Origin: Candidatus Kuenenia stuttgartensis
GTDB lineage: Bacteria; Planctomycetota; Planctomycetia; Pirellulales; UBA1268
Length of the DNA: 44,885 bases
Direction of reading: 5' to 3'
Assembly: GCA_945883745.1 (NCBI GenBank)
Contig: CAMCYH010000011.1
Location: 1-44,885, forward strand
The translations under genes and the position numbers were made by a program. The notes beneath the pieces are model-generated. The model was not told the origin of the DNA. It saw nothing but the letters and a program-made list of their open reading frames with translations, and did not search any database. Shown here piece by piece: positions 34,833 through 41,758 of the stretch (its first letter is position 1; each line of letters starts with the position of its first letter).

Positions 34833-34867
34833 AAAAAACTCCGCGGAGCCCGCAGGCCCCGCGGAGT
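34833..34867 (-). terminator. Terminator-like hairpin that contains the lpxB SD
   Basis: Read on the minus strand: ACTCCGCGG (34867-34859), a 12-nt loop that can pair further (GGCC/GGGC), CCGCGGAGT (34846-34838), then five further T and C before the lpxB ATG at 34831. A 9-bp GC-rich stem followed by a T6 run is an intrinsic terminator for the metal-binding gene upstream. GGAG in the 3' arm is also the only SD available to lpxB (7-nt spacing), so when transcription reads through, the SD is locked in the stem. Confidence 0.7.
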
Positions 34868-34944
34868 ATTTCAAGTTCCTTCACATGTCCCTAGCCCACT
34901 TTTCCAGGGGCTTCGAAGGTATCAAGGAGGGCGAGGGTAGTTGG

Positions 34945-35385
34945 CTATTTCGCGGCGGGCGCGAAGCCTTTCTCGACGTTCCCAAAGACCATCGTCACCC
35001 GCTGCTCCGGCGAAGCCTTTTCGACCTTGCCTTTGCAGTTGTTGCAGCAGAAGCCGACCTCGACACCATCGATGGTGACTTCCGTGCCGGCCTTCACAGG
35101 CCCACCGCTAAACGGACAGCCCTTCTGGGTCAGTTGCCCCGTGCTCACCATCTGCTGGTGGGCCTTGGCGGCAAACTTCGCCGAGTCGGATTCAAAAGCT
35201 TTTTCACAGTTGCCGCAGCAGAAGTAGACCTGCCCGCCGCTGAATGCGACGTGTTTGTCTGGGTTGCAGTTCTTGCCCGACACTGGGCAGGCGGCATTCT
35301 TGGGATCCTTGACGGCGGCCGAGACGACCGCGGCCGAAAAGCAGACGGCCACCAGGGCCGCACAGCGAGCAAGACGCATGTTCAT
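34945..35385 (-). CDS. Secreted protein with two YHS/TRASH-like metal-binding motifs
   Basis: 146 residues. ATG 35385 is supported by GGAGG 8 nt upstream and starts a signal peptide (MNMRLARCAALVAVCFSAAVVSA). The mature chain has two similar units: CPVSGKNCNPDKHVAFSGGQVYFCCGNCEKAF (C33, C56, C57, C60) and CPFSGGPVKAGTEVTIDGVEVGFCCNNCKGKV (C90, C113, C114, C117). The C-P-x-S-G...F-C-C-x-N-C pattern is that of YHS/TRASH-type zinc-ribbon-like domains which bind Cu, Zn or other soft metals. Periplasmic metal binding or sensing is a reasonable inference. It ends with VFGNVEKGFAPAAK. A terminator-like hairpin 78 nt downstream separates it from lpxB. Confidence 0.82.
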   Translation of the reverse strand: MNMRLARCAALVAVCFSAAVVSAAVKDPKNAACPVSGKNCNPDKHVAFSGGQVYFCCGNCEKAFESDSAKFAAKAHQQMVSTGQLTQKGCPFSGGPVKAGTEVTIDGVEVGFCCNNCKGKVEKASPEQRVTMVFGNVEKGFAPAAK

Positions 35386-35479
35386 GGTCAACACCTCCGG
35401 GCACGTGGGAAGAAAATCAGATCGCTTGAGCACGTAGAATATGGGTGCGAGGAGGCTCTGGCAACGTTGAATCGCGGGT

Positions 35480-35551
35480 CAGCCCGCCGGCTTGCGCCCG
35501 GCGGCTTTATGGGGAACGCCTCCCGGCTGGCGGCTTGATGGGGAAGGCCTC
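35480..35551. repeat. REP-like palindrome with tandem partial copies
   Basis: Plus-strand 35480-35507 is a second copy of the lpxB palindrome (stem CCGCCGG 35484-35490 with CCGGCGG 35498-35504). It runs into a direct repeat of period 29: GGCGGCTTTATGGGGAACG (35500) and GGCGGCTTGATGGGGAAGG (35529), 21 of 23 positions equal. A third partial unit, TGCGGCTTCCTGCGGG, follows near 35559. The array fills much of the gap between the MFS gene and the metal-binding gene and overlaps the last MFS codons. Confidence 0.65.
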
Positions 35552-36911
35552 ACCTCTTGCGGCTTCCTGCGGGATTCGATCGCGGCTCGGGGAGGCTGGT
35601 CGCCACGACCGCACCGATCACGATGACGGCCGCCCCTGCGACGAACACGGCTGCGAAGCCGACCCCGTCCACCGCCATGCCAATGAGTGGCGACAGGATG
35701 AAGGGGGCCGCCAACGCCGCCCCCACGATGCTCACATACCGCGGATGCTCGGCCGGCCGCGGTGCCAACTCCAGCGCGTAGTTGGTGAAGATTTTGAGTG
35801 AGATTGGATTGAGACCCAGCGGCAAATAGACCAGCCAGAACAGATCGACGGCCGTGCCCGCTGGCAGCATCGAGAGCAGGATGACGATCGCTGGCGTGAG
35901 GCTCGACAGGGCGACCAGCCAGATCAGCACGATCCGCGTGCCGCTCCGATCCGCAACCGGCCCGGCCACGAGACTGGCGACGCCCGTGGCTCCGTTCTGG
36001 GCGATGACCCACGTGAGCAGGCTGCCGATCTGGCTGCCGAGATGATCGCGGGCGAAGGCCTGATAGTGTGGAAAGAGCATGAGCACGGCGGAAAAACAGC
36101 TGGCAACGAGACAGAGCCGCACGAGCGACCGGTCCGCCAAGAGTGTCGCCTGCCAGGTCATGTGACCCACCACCGGGCCAGGCTGAAGGTCTCCGTCTCC
36201 TGTCGATCCCGGCTTTCGCGCCTGATGAACCAGGTCAACAGGTTCGTCGAACAGGATCGGAATCGCCGCGGCCGCGCCAAAAAAGGCGGCTGTCATGCCG
36301 AAGATCTTTGGAAACCCATTGGGTTCCGCAAGCCACGGGCCGAGGAAAAGAATCGCTGCCAGGATGGCCAGTGCGCTCCCGACCACCACACTTACCAGCA
36401 TCGCCCGGCCCCGATGGCCGGGACTGATGAGCTTGCCCTGAAGTGCCGCGACGGTGAGTTGATTGAGCCCGTTTGATGCCGAGAAGAGGGCATAGAGCAC
36501 AAGAAAGAGGCCGGCCAGCAGGTGGGGCCGCCACGACTGCAGAGGAGTCCAGGCGACGGCGAGCAGGGCAAACCACACCGCCATGAGCAGGGTCGTGCGG
36601 ATGAGCGTCCACTTCATTACCGGCAGCCGCGCTAATGGCCCGGCCGCAAACAACGGAGGCAGACTCTGCCCGCCGCGATTGAGCACCGGAAGAAGGCCAC
36701 GCAGCAGGCCGGAATCGGCTACGGCATCGAGCACCGCCGGCATGATGATGGTCTCTGTCTTGAAGATCCAGCCAACGCGAAGGATGACCTGATAGGCCTC
36801 CATCACCAAGGTGTTGCGGGTTTCCCGCCGGAGAGGATCACCCTCTGTCTTGCCGGCTGCGTTGCAAGCGGTGTCTGTGGCGGTAGGATGCTGCCTCGGT
36901 TCGGCGTTCAT
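35550..36911 (-). CDS. MFS-type transporter
   Basis: 453 residues with about 11-12 hydrophobic helices and a polar N-terminal extension of about 35 residues (a second ATG at 36803 would remove it). The internal layout, with two six-helix halves joined by a hydrophilic loop (about 225-255, DEPVDLVHQARKPGSTGDGDLQPG) and segments such as GPVADRSGTRIVLIWLVALSS, is that of a major facilitator. No substrate-specific motif is recognised; export of small molecules is one possibility. It diverges from the lactonase gene with only 37 nt between the starts. The C-terminus (EPRSNPAGSRKR) runs into REP-like repeats. Confidence 0.8.
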   Translation of the reverse strand: MNAEPRQHPTATDTACNAAGKTEGDPLRRETRNTLVMEAYQVILRVGWIFKTETIIMPAVLDAVADSGLLRGLLPVLNRGGQSLPPLFAAGPLARLPVMKWTLIRTTLLMAVWFALLAVAWTPLQSWRPHLLAGLFLVLYALFSASNGLNQLTVAALQGKLISPGHRGRAMLVSVVVGSALAILAAILFLGPWLAEPNGFPKIFGMTAAFFGAAAAIPILFDEPVDLVHQARKPGSTGDGDLQPGPVVGHMTWQATLLADRSLVRLCLVASCFSAVLMLFPHYQAFARDHLGSQIGSLLTWVIAQNGATGVASLVAGPVADRSGTRIVLIWLVALSSLTPAIVILLSMLPAGTAVDLFWLVYLPLGLNPISLKIFTNYALELAPRPAEHPRYVSIVGAALAAPFILSPLIGMAVDGVGFAAVFVAGAAVIVIGAVVATSLPEPRSNPAGSRKR

Positions 36912-36948
36912 GGCCCCCGCAGCATGAGGTCTTCAGGTGCGTTTTTCC

Positions 36949-38169
36949 ATGAGAATGTGTTCCGTACGAGAGGCGTGTCGTCTGGCAGTTTTTCTTGCCG
37001 TCACCATGACAGCGGCGGCCATGGTCGCCGTGGCTCCGAGTGCCGCGGCTGACTCCGCCACGCACTTCGTCTGGTTCGGCACCTACACCAACGAAAAAAC
37101 CGGCAGCGAGGGCATCTACGTCTCTCGGTTTGACGCTACGAGCGGCACGCTCTCGGCGTTGGAGTTGGCCGCGGTCGCCAAGAACCCTTCATTCCTCGCC
37201 CTCCACCCCACGCTGCCGGTGCTCTACGCCGTCTCCGAGGCACCGGGGCCCGATGGTAAGCCGGCCGGCGCCGTCATGGCGTATGCCATCGATAAAGCGA
37301 CCGGCCGCCTGACGCTGCTCAATCACCAGTCATCGGGGGGTAGTGGTCCCTGCCATCTGTCGGTGGATCGTTCTGGAAGCGTCGTGGTCGCTGCCAACTA
37401 CGGTGGCGGGAGCACGATCTGCCTGGGGTTGCGGGCCGACGGAAGTCTCGAGCCGGTTGTCGCCGGCGCGACGGGGGGCTTCATTCAGCACGGCTACGAT
37501 CGGGCCGGCGAGGCTGGCATCAATCGCAGCCGTCAGGAAAAGCCCCATGGGCACTCTGCCGACATCGACCCCGACGGACGGTTCGCATTCGTCTGTGACC
37601 TCGGCCTCGACGAGGTACTCGTCTACGCACTCGACACCGAACGAGCCACGATTCAGCCGCACGGCTCTGCTGCGGTGAAGGCCGGTGCCGGTCCGCGGCA
37701 TTTCGCCCTGCACACGGGGGGCCGGCATGCCTACTGCGTCAACGAACTCGATCTGACGGTCACGGCCTTCGCTCTCGATCCGCAGGCCGGCAGACTCACC
37801 CCCATCCAGTCGCTCTCCACGCTGCCGGAGGGTGTCACCGACCGCACCGGCTTTTCGTGCGCCGAGATCGCCGTGCATCCCTCGGGGCGATTTCTGTATG
37901 CGTCCAATCGGGGCCATGACACGATCGCCGTCTACTGCATCGACGCCGCAACCGGAAAGCTCACGTTTCAGGCCGCGGTGCCGGCCGGGGTTCAGACACC
38001 CCGCCACTTCGCCATTTCGCCAGACGGAAAGCATCTGCTCACGGAGGGCCAAAACTCCAACACCGTGGCGATCTTCTCGGTCGACCCCACGAGCGGCATG
38101 TTAGAATTTTCGGATCAGACGATTGCCGTTCCGGCCCCTGTGTCGGCCGTGTTCCGTCCACTCCAGTGA
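36949..38169 (+). CDS. Secreted lactonase-family beta-propeller protein
   Basis: 406 residues from ATG 36949; an in-frame GTG at 36937 is possible. A signal peptide (REACRLAVFLAVTMTAAAMVAVAPSAAA) leads to a seven-bladed propeller of the YbhE/6-phosphogluconolactonase family (PF10282): FVWFGTYTNEKTGSEGIYVSRFD, NPSFLALHPTLPVLYAVSE, GPCHLSVDRSGSVVVAANYGGGS, HSADIDPDGRFAFVCDLGLDEV, AGPRHFALHTGGRHAYCVNEL, IAVHPSGRFLYASNRGHDTIAVY, TPRHFAISPDGKHLLTEGQNSNT. Cytosolic Pgl hydrolyses 6-phosphogluconolactone; an exported form more likely works on another lactone or only binds ligand. It is followed 15 nt later by panD. Confidence 0.88.
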   Translation: MRMCSVREACRLAVFLAVTMTAAAMVAVAPSAAADSATHFVWFGTYTNEKTGSEGIYVSRFDATSGTLSALELAAVAKNPSFLALHPTLPVLYAVSEAPGPDGKPAGAVMAYAIDKATGRLTLLNHQSSGGSGPCHLSVDRSGSVVVAANYGGGSTICLGLRADGSLEPVVAGATGGFIQHGYDRAGEAGINRSRQEKPHGHSADIDPDGRFAFVCDLGLDEVLVYALDTERATIQPHGSAAVKAGAGPRHFALHTGGRHAYCVNELDLTVTAFALDPQAGRLTPIQSLSTLPEGVTDRTGFSCAEIAVHPSGRFLYASNRGHDTIAVYCIDAATGKLTFQAAVPAGVQTPRHFAISPDGKHLLTEGQNSNTVAIFSVDPTSGMLEFSDQTIAVPAPVSAVFRPLQ

Positions 38170-38184
38170 GATCGCCTGCCGCCG

Positions 38185-38535
38185 ATGATGACCTGCCTGC
38201 TCAAGTCGAAGATCCACCGCGCTGCGGTGACTGCCGCCTCGGTCGATTACGAGGGGAGCCTGACGATTGCCGCCGATCTCGCCGAGCGGGTGGGCCTGCG
38301 GGCCTATGAACGGATCCTCGTTGGCAATCTCTCCAACGGTGAACGGTTCGAAACATATGTCATTTACGGGACGGCCGGTTCGGGCGCAATCGAACTCAAC
38401 GGTGCCACCGCGCACCTCGGCAAGCCGGGCGACCGCCTCACGATCATGTCGTTCACCTGGCTCGACGAGGCGGCAGTGAAAACCCACAAGCCCGCGGTCA
38501 TCGTGCTCGACGAACACAATTCCATTGTCCGCTAG
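38185..38535 (+). CDS. panD: Aspartate 1-decarboxylase (pyruvoyl enzyme)
   Basis: 116 residues. The enzyme makes beta-alanine from aspartate for pantothenate and coenzyme A. The precursor cleaves itself between G24 and S25 in DYEGSLTI, giving the pyruvoyl cofactor on the alpha chain; these positions agree with E. coli PanD. Other conserved parts are LLKSKIHRA (K9), ERILVGNLSNGERFETYVIYG (R/Y active-site residues), and GAIELNGATAHLGKPGDRLTIMSF. Two ATGs are adjacent; the second at 38188 is equally possible. Probably co-transcribed with the lactonase gene. Confidence 0.96.
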   Translation: MMTCLLKSKIHRAAVTAASVDYEGSLTIAADLAERVGLRAYERILVGNLSNGERFETYVIYGTAGSGAIELNGATAHLGKPGDRLTIMSFTWLDEAAVKTHKPAVIVLDEHNSIVR

Positions 38536-38563
38536 CAACAGGCTGCTCACGGCGATCGCCACA

Positions 38564-39136
38564 TCACCGTACGATCGGTCGCTTCGCCACAAGCAGTTCC
38601 AGGTAACTCCGCCGCTCCTGCTCGCCGCAGCCCAGTTCAGTCGCCAGCGACTCGATCACTCCCCGGGCCTGCGGTACCTCTCCCTGGCGAGCCTGTAGCT
38701 CCAACTCGACGAACTCTCCCAGACCGTCGACCTGGTCGATCGCCACATCGACGTCGCTGCCATGCCAGGGCACACGGGCAGGTCGCCGCCGCTTGGCCAC
38801 TTCCATCACCGGCCGGAAGCCGAGTGACTCAAGCAGTTCGGTCCAGTCCTGAATGGTCCGACTGCCGGCCGGACCGACTGCTGCCAACGGCAGTTCAATC
38901 TCACGGCGGGTCTTCGTCGCCGAATCGATCCGTGGCCCCTTCCAGGTAATTGCCACGTCCGCCCCTACCCGCCGCAGGCGGAGGGCCTCGTCGGTCTTGG
39001 CAAAATCCCGGCTCGGGTGGGCGAAATACCGATCAATCTGCTCGATCGGTTCGCCGAACCGGGCCGCCAACGCGATGAGCCTTCGCTCGAGCCCCGCCAG
39101 ATCACCGGCAGGAAACTTCATCTCGACTTCGTACAC
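38564..39136 (-). CDS. CYTH-domain protein (CyaB/ThTPase-like)
   Basis: 190 residues from GTG 39136, which gives the usual family start MYEVEMKF with the ExExK signature (E3, E5, K7); GGCGGA upstream can serve as SD. A longer GTG start at 39163 adds nine residues. Further tunnel residues are in QIDRYFAHPSRDFAKTDEALRLRR, TWKGPRIDSATKTRREIELPL, KRRRPARV and DVAIDQVDGLGEFVELELQ. CYTH enzymes bind triphosphates through two metal ions and act as class IV adenylate cyclase, thiamine triphosphatase or inorganic triphosphatase. The ThiD2-ThiE gene two genes away makes a thiamine-related role a possibility only. Confidence 0.9.
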   Translation of the reverse strand: MYEVEMKFPAGDLAGLERRLIALAARFGEPIEQIDRYFAHPSRDFAKTDEALRLRRVGADVAITWKGPRIDSATKTRREIELPLAAVGPAGSRTIQDWTELLESLGFRPVMEVAKRRRPARVPWHGSDVDVAIDQVDGLGEFVELELQARQGEVPQARGVIESLATELGCGEQERRSYLELLVAKRPIVR

Positions 39137-39189
39137 TTTGGTTCCGCCTTGAGAGTGCCACACGCCAACCGGGAAATTCTTTCTTCATC

Positions 39190-39786
39190 ATGATACCTCG
39201 CCTGCATGTCGTCGCCGCCGGCGCGTTCTGGCTTCCTGCCCTGCTGGCAGGTCTGGTTCTTGTCGGCTGCAGCGATCAGGCAACTCTCCACCCGGCCATC
39301 GGTCGCAGCGTCGGGCCGCTACCGCTTGTTGCGGTGGCCGATCCATCGCGGGCGGCCCCGGAACTCGCCGGCAAGATCACGCTCCTGAACTTCTGGGCCA
39401 CCTGGTGCCCCCCCTGCCGTCGCGAACTCCCGGGGCTCTCGCGGCTGGCGAGCCGGCTGGCCAACGAGCCACGGTTTCAGCTCATCGCCGTCGCCTGCGA
39501 CGAGCAGGATCCTGCCGAACTCGGCGCCTACGTGACCCGCTTCCTGGCCGGACAGCGGACCGAGCTCGACGCCTGGATCGATCCCGACTCCACCGTGCAG
39601 ACGCTCTTCGCCGAGCAGTTCGGCTTCGGCTCGCTGCCCACGACCTACCTGATCGGTGCTGATGGGCGTGTGCAGCGTGTCTGGGTCGGCTACCGCAGTC
39701 GCGACGAGGCTGAGATGGCCCAGACGATTCTGGCGGCTCTCAAGGATGCTGCGCCAGTGGCTCCCGCCGTGCCAGTTGGTCGATGA
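39190..39786 (+). CDS. TlpA/ResA-like thioredoxin lipoprotein
   Basis: 198 residues. A lipoprotein signal (LLAGLVLVGC, lipobox Cys27) places it on the outer face of the inner membrane or in the periplasm. The thioredoxin-fold domain carries LLNFWATWCPPCRRELPGLSRL with the active CPPC and ends with SLPTTYLIGADGRVQRVWVG including the cis-Pro. Such proteins reduce disulfides of apocytochromes or other exported proteins. The final codons overlap the convergent thiE gene by 47 bp. It diverges from the CYTH gene across 53 nt. Confidence 0.92.
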   Translation: MIPRLHVVAAGAFWLPALLAGLVLVGCSDQATLHPAIGRSVGPLPLVAVADPSRAAPELAGKITLLNFWATWCPPCRRELPGLSRLASRLANEPRFQLIAVACDEQDPAELGAYVTRFLAGQRTELDAWIDPDSTVQTLFAEQFGFGSLPTTYLIGADGRVQRVWVGYRSRDEAEMAQTILAALKDAAPVAPAVPVGR

Positions 39787-40882
39787 AGGCAGCGGCAGCA
39801 GCCGCAGGGTCGGCGGCCTGCGTCACCGCCGATGCTACGGCGACACGGCTGACTCCCAGCGCCGCGAGTTCCGGAAGCCGCTCGAGAGTGATGCCACCGA
39901 TCGCAAATGCCGGCAGGCCGATCGTGCCCGCCACGCTCCGGACAAACTCCGGAGCCGCGAACGTACTGAATCGCTTGGTGACTGTCGGAAAACAGGGTCC
40001 GATGCCAAGGTAGTCAGCTCCCTCCAGCACTGCTGCTTCGGCCTCACGAAGGGTGTGAGCCGTGCGGCCGGAAAGGGTCTGCGGGCCAACAATGCGACGG
40101 ACGAGCGGCAGCGGCAGATCGTCAGCGCCGGTGTGCACGCCGTCGGCATTGACCGCCGCTGCCACGTCGGCCCGATCATTGACGAGCACGAGCGGCCGCT
40201 CTCCGTTCTGGTGGGCATGCTTTCGGGCGATCGCCAGCGCCGCCCGCGCCCGCCCGACGAGGAGTGGCACGGGAAGCGTCTTGTCGCGAAGCTGAATCAT
40301 CCCGACACCAGCCGCGAAGAGCGATTCGACGAGTGCTGCGAATCGTGCCTCGTCCTCCCGGCCATCGACGAGCACACAGAGTCGGATGCCGGCCAGCCGA
40401 TCCGCCGCCCGCGCTGCACCGACAGCCGCCCGCTCGAGCGTGTAGAGCCGGTAGCGAATCCGCTCGAAGGCGCCGGTCGTTTCGGGAGCGATCAGCGCTG
40501 CGAATTCCTCGAGACTGCGGAGTGCCTGGGCCGCCCGAGCCGCATTGGCCGCCAGCAGGTCAGATGGCGTGGTTCGCCCCAGGGCCGCCGCCGCCCGTGA
40601 ACCGGCTCCAACGTCTCCGGCCACGTCCCGGACCGTGATTCGCAGGCAGAGATCCTCCTGCATCAGAACCGCCGCAAGGTCGTGCCGCAGGTCCTTGGCA
40701 ACCTGCGTCAGAAACGGGTCGTCGAGCAGAAATCGCAGCGTGTCCTCGATCACCCGAATCGCCTCACCAGCCCGGTTGGCCGAGGCGTCGAGAGCCCGCC
40801 ATGCTCCGGCGTTTGCCGCTGGATCTTCTCGGGCGGCAGCCCGTTCCACATGTATCGGCGTGGGATTAATCGCTCCGTCCAT
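39740..40882 (-). CDS. thiE: ThiD2-ThiE fusion, thiamine-phosphate synthase
   Basis: 380 residues. The N-terminal part (about 25-150; WRALDASANRAGEAIRVIEDTLRFLLDDPFLTQVAKDLRHDL) matches the ThiD2 domain, which in some bacteria replaces the HMP-phosphate kinase. The C-terminal half is ThiE: GVGMIQLRDK, LVNDRADVAAAVNADGVHTGADDLP, LSGRTAHT, ADYLGIGPCFPTVTKR and FAIGGI. ThiE couples HMP-pyrophosphate and the thiazole phosphate to thiamine phosphate. TACAAC lies 6 nt before the ATG, and AAGGGG abuts the ATG directly, too close for a normal SD. The 3' end overlaps the TlpA-like gene. Confidence 0.93.
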   Translation of the reverse strand: MDGAINPTPIHVERAAAREDPAANAGAWRALDASANRAGEAIRVIEDTLRFLLDDPFLTQVAKDLRHDLAAVLMQEDLCLRITVRDVAGDVGAGSRAAAALGRTTPSDLLAANAARAAQALRSLEEFAALIAPETTGAFERIRYRLYTLERAAVGAARAADRLAGIRLCVLVDGREDEARFAALVESLFAAGVGMIQLRDKTLPVPLLVGRARAALAIARKHAHQNGERPLVLVNDRADVAAAVNADGVHTGADDLPLPLVRRIVGPQTLSGRTAHTLREAEAAVLEGADYLGIGPCFPTVTKRFSTFAAPEFVRSVAGTIGLPAFAIGGITLERLPELAALGVSRVAVASAVTQAADPAAAAAAFIDQLARREPLAQHP

Positions 40883-40888
40883 CCCCTT

Positions 40889-40894
40889 GTTGTA
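40889..40894 (-). promoter_or_regulatory. Possible -10 box of the ThiD2-ThiE gene, leaderless geometry
   Basis: On the minus strand TACAAC is followed by AAGGGG and the ATG at 40882. AAGGGG resembles an SD but has no spacing, which favours leaderless initiation. No TPP-riboswitch-like conserved elements are visible upstream. Confidence 0.3.
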
Positions 40895-40907
40895 GCTGGC
40901 AAACGCC

Positions 40908-40936
40908 TTGGAAAAACGGGGGGCGATCCCTACACT
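40908..40936 (+). promoter_or_regulatory. Candidate sigma70-type promoter of the membrane TPR gene
   Basis: TTGGAA (40908-40913), 17 nt, TACACT (40931-40936). Each box has 4 of 6 consensus matches with ideal spacing; the predicted start near 40943 gives a short leader containing CAGGGA. Confidence 0.42.
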
Positions 40937-40959
40937 CCCCGCCCCCGCAGGGATGTCGC

Positions 40960-41574
40960 ATGGGATTGGCCCGCTCGCTTACGCTCGTCTGGCCCGGAAT
41001 GCCCTGGCTGTGGCTGCGCGGCAGCGTCGGAGGCCTGGTGCTCGCGCTGGCCTTTGCCGTGCTCCTCGACATGGCGATCGTGACGACGTGGATCTGGTCG
41101 GAATTGGTTGACGTCCGGATCTCGATCGCGATCTGGACCGCCACGAGCGTGGTCTGGATCGTGGCGACGGCGTCGGCGGCCTCCGCGTTCCCGGCCCCGA
41201 TCCACCGGGATTCAGATGCCGCCGCCGACACCCTCTTCGTGAAGGCCCGCGATGCCTATCTGGCCCGTGACTGGCTGACCGCGGAGACGAGGCTCAGGGC
41301 GGTTCTCGCTCTCGCGCCCACAGACGGTGAGGCCCAGCTACTCCTCGCCACGCTGCTCCGGCGGGTAGGCCGCACCGCCGAAGCGAAGCGGGCCCTCGAA
41401 CAACTTTCCCGCAGCGATTCCGGGGCTCCCTGGCAAACGGCCATCGCCCGGGAGGTTGTGCTCCTCGATCAGGTCGGTCGTGATGAGGACGCCGACTCCG
41501 ACCGCGTCGAGAGCGGCGTGGTCCCCATGGGGAATGGCGACTCCGCAAAAGCTTCCTCCGAACGAGCCGCCTGA
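40960..41574 (+). CDS. Membrane-anchored TPR protein
   Basis: 204 residues. CAGGGA (40948-40953) supports ATG 40960. Two hydrophobic helices lie near residues 23-43 and 55-76 (GGLVLALAFAVLLDMAIVTTW; IAIWTATSVVWIVATASAASAF). A tetratricopeptide-like helical region follows (about 90-150: DTLFVKARDAYLARDWLTAETRLRAVLALAPTDGEAQLLLATLLRRVGRTAEAKRALEQL), then a hydrophilic acidic tail. TPR repeats bind partner proteins; no partner is suggested by the sequence. It is upstream of clpC but separated by 184 nt and probably not in its operon. Confidence 0.75.
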   Translation: MGLARSLTLVWPGMPWLWLRGSVGGLVLALAFAVLLDMAIVTTWIWSELVDVRISIAIWTATSVVWIVATASAASAFPAPIHRDSDAAADTLFVKARDAYLARDWLTAETRLRAVLALAPTDGEAQLLLATLLRRVGRTAEAKRALEQLSRSDSGAPWQTAIAREVVLLDQVGRDEDADSDRVESGVVPMGNGDSAKASSERAA

Positions 41575-41655
41575 CCACGTCCGACCCTGCGGTGCCGGAA
41601 TCTCTTGAAAACGCCGTTGCCGAGAACGGAAAGAGACTTTTACCGCCCGCTTGCC

Positions 41656-41661
41656 TAGAAT
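41656..41661 (+). promoter_or_regulatory. Possible -10 box upstream of clpC
   Basis: TAGAAT (5 of 6) lies about 97 nt before the clpC ATG. No -35 fits well and no CtsR or CIRCE-type inverted repeat is visible. A small hairpin (GCGCC-TTT-GGCGT) follows at about 41679-41691. Confidence 0.25.
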
Positions 41662-41758
41662 CTCGGTGCGCCTTTGGCGTACGGTTTGCACTGACAGAAG
41701 GATCAGATGTTAGGCCTGCCGGAATGGCATGCCTCCGGGCAACACCAGGGACTTTCTC

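Noticed and set aside
40883..40959. TPP riboswitch before the thiE fusion
   Set aside because: The space before the ATG is short, filled by a divergent promoter region, and lacks the conserved CUGAGA and ACCUGA-type elements.
41575..41758. CIRCE or CtsR-type heat-shock operator before clpC
   Set aside because: No TTAGCACTC/GAGTGCTAA repeat and no tandem heptad operator is present.
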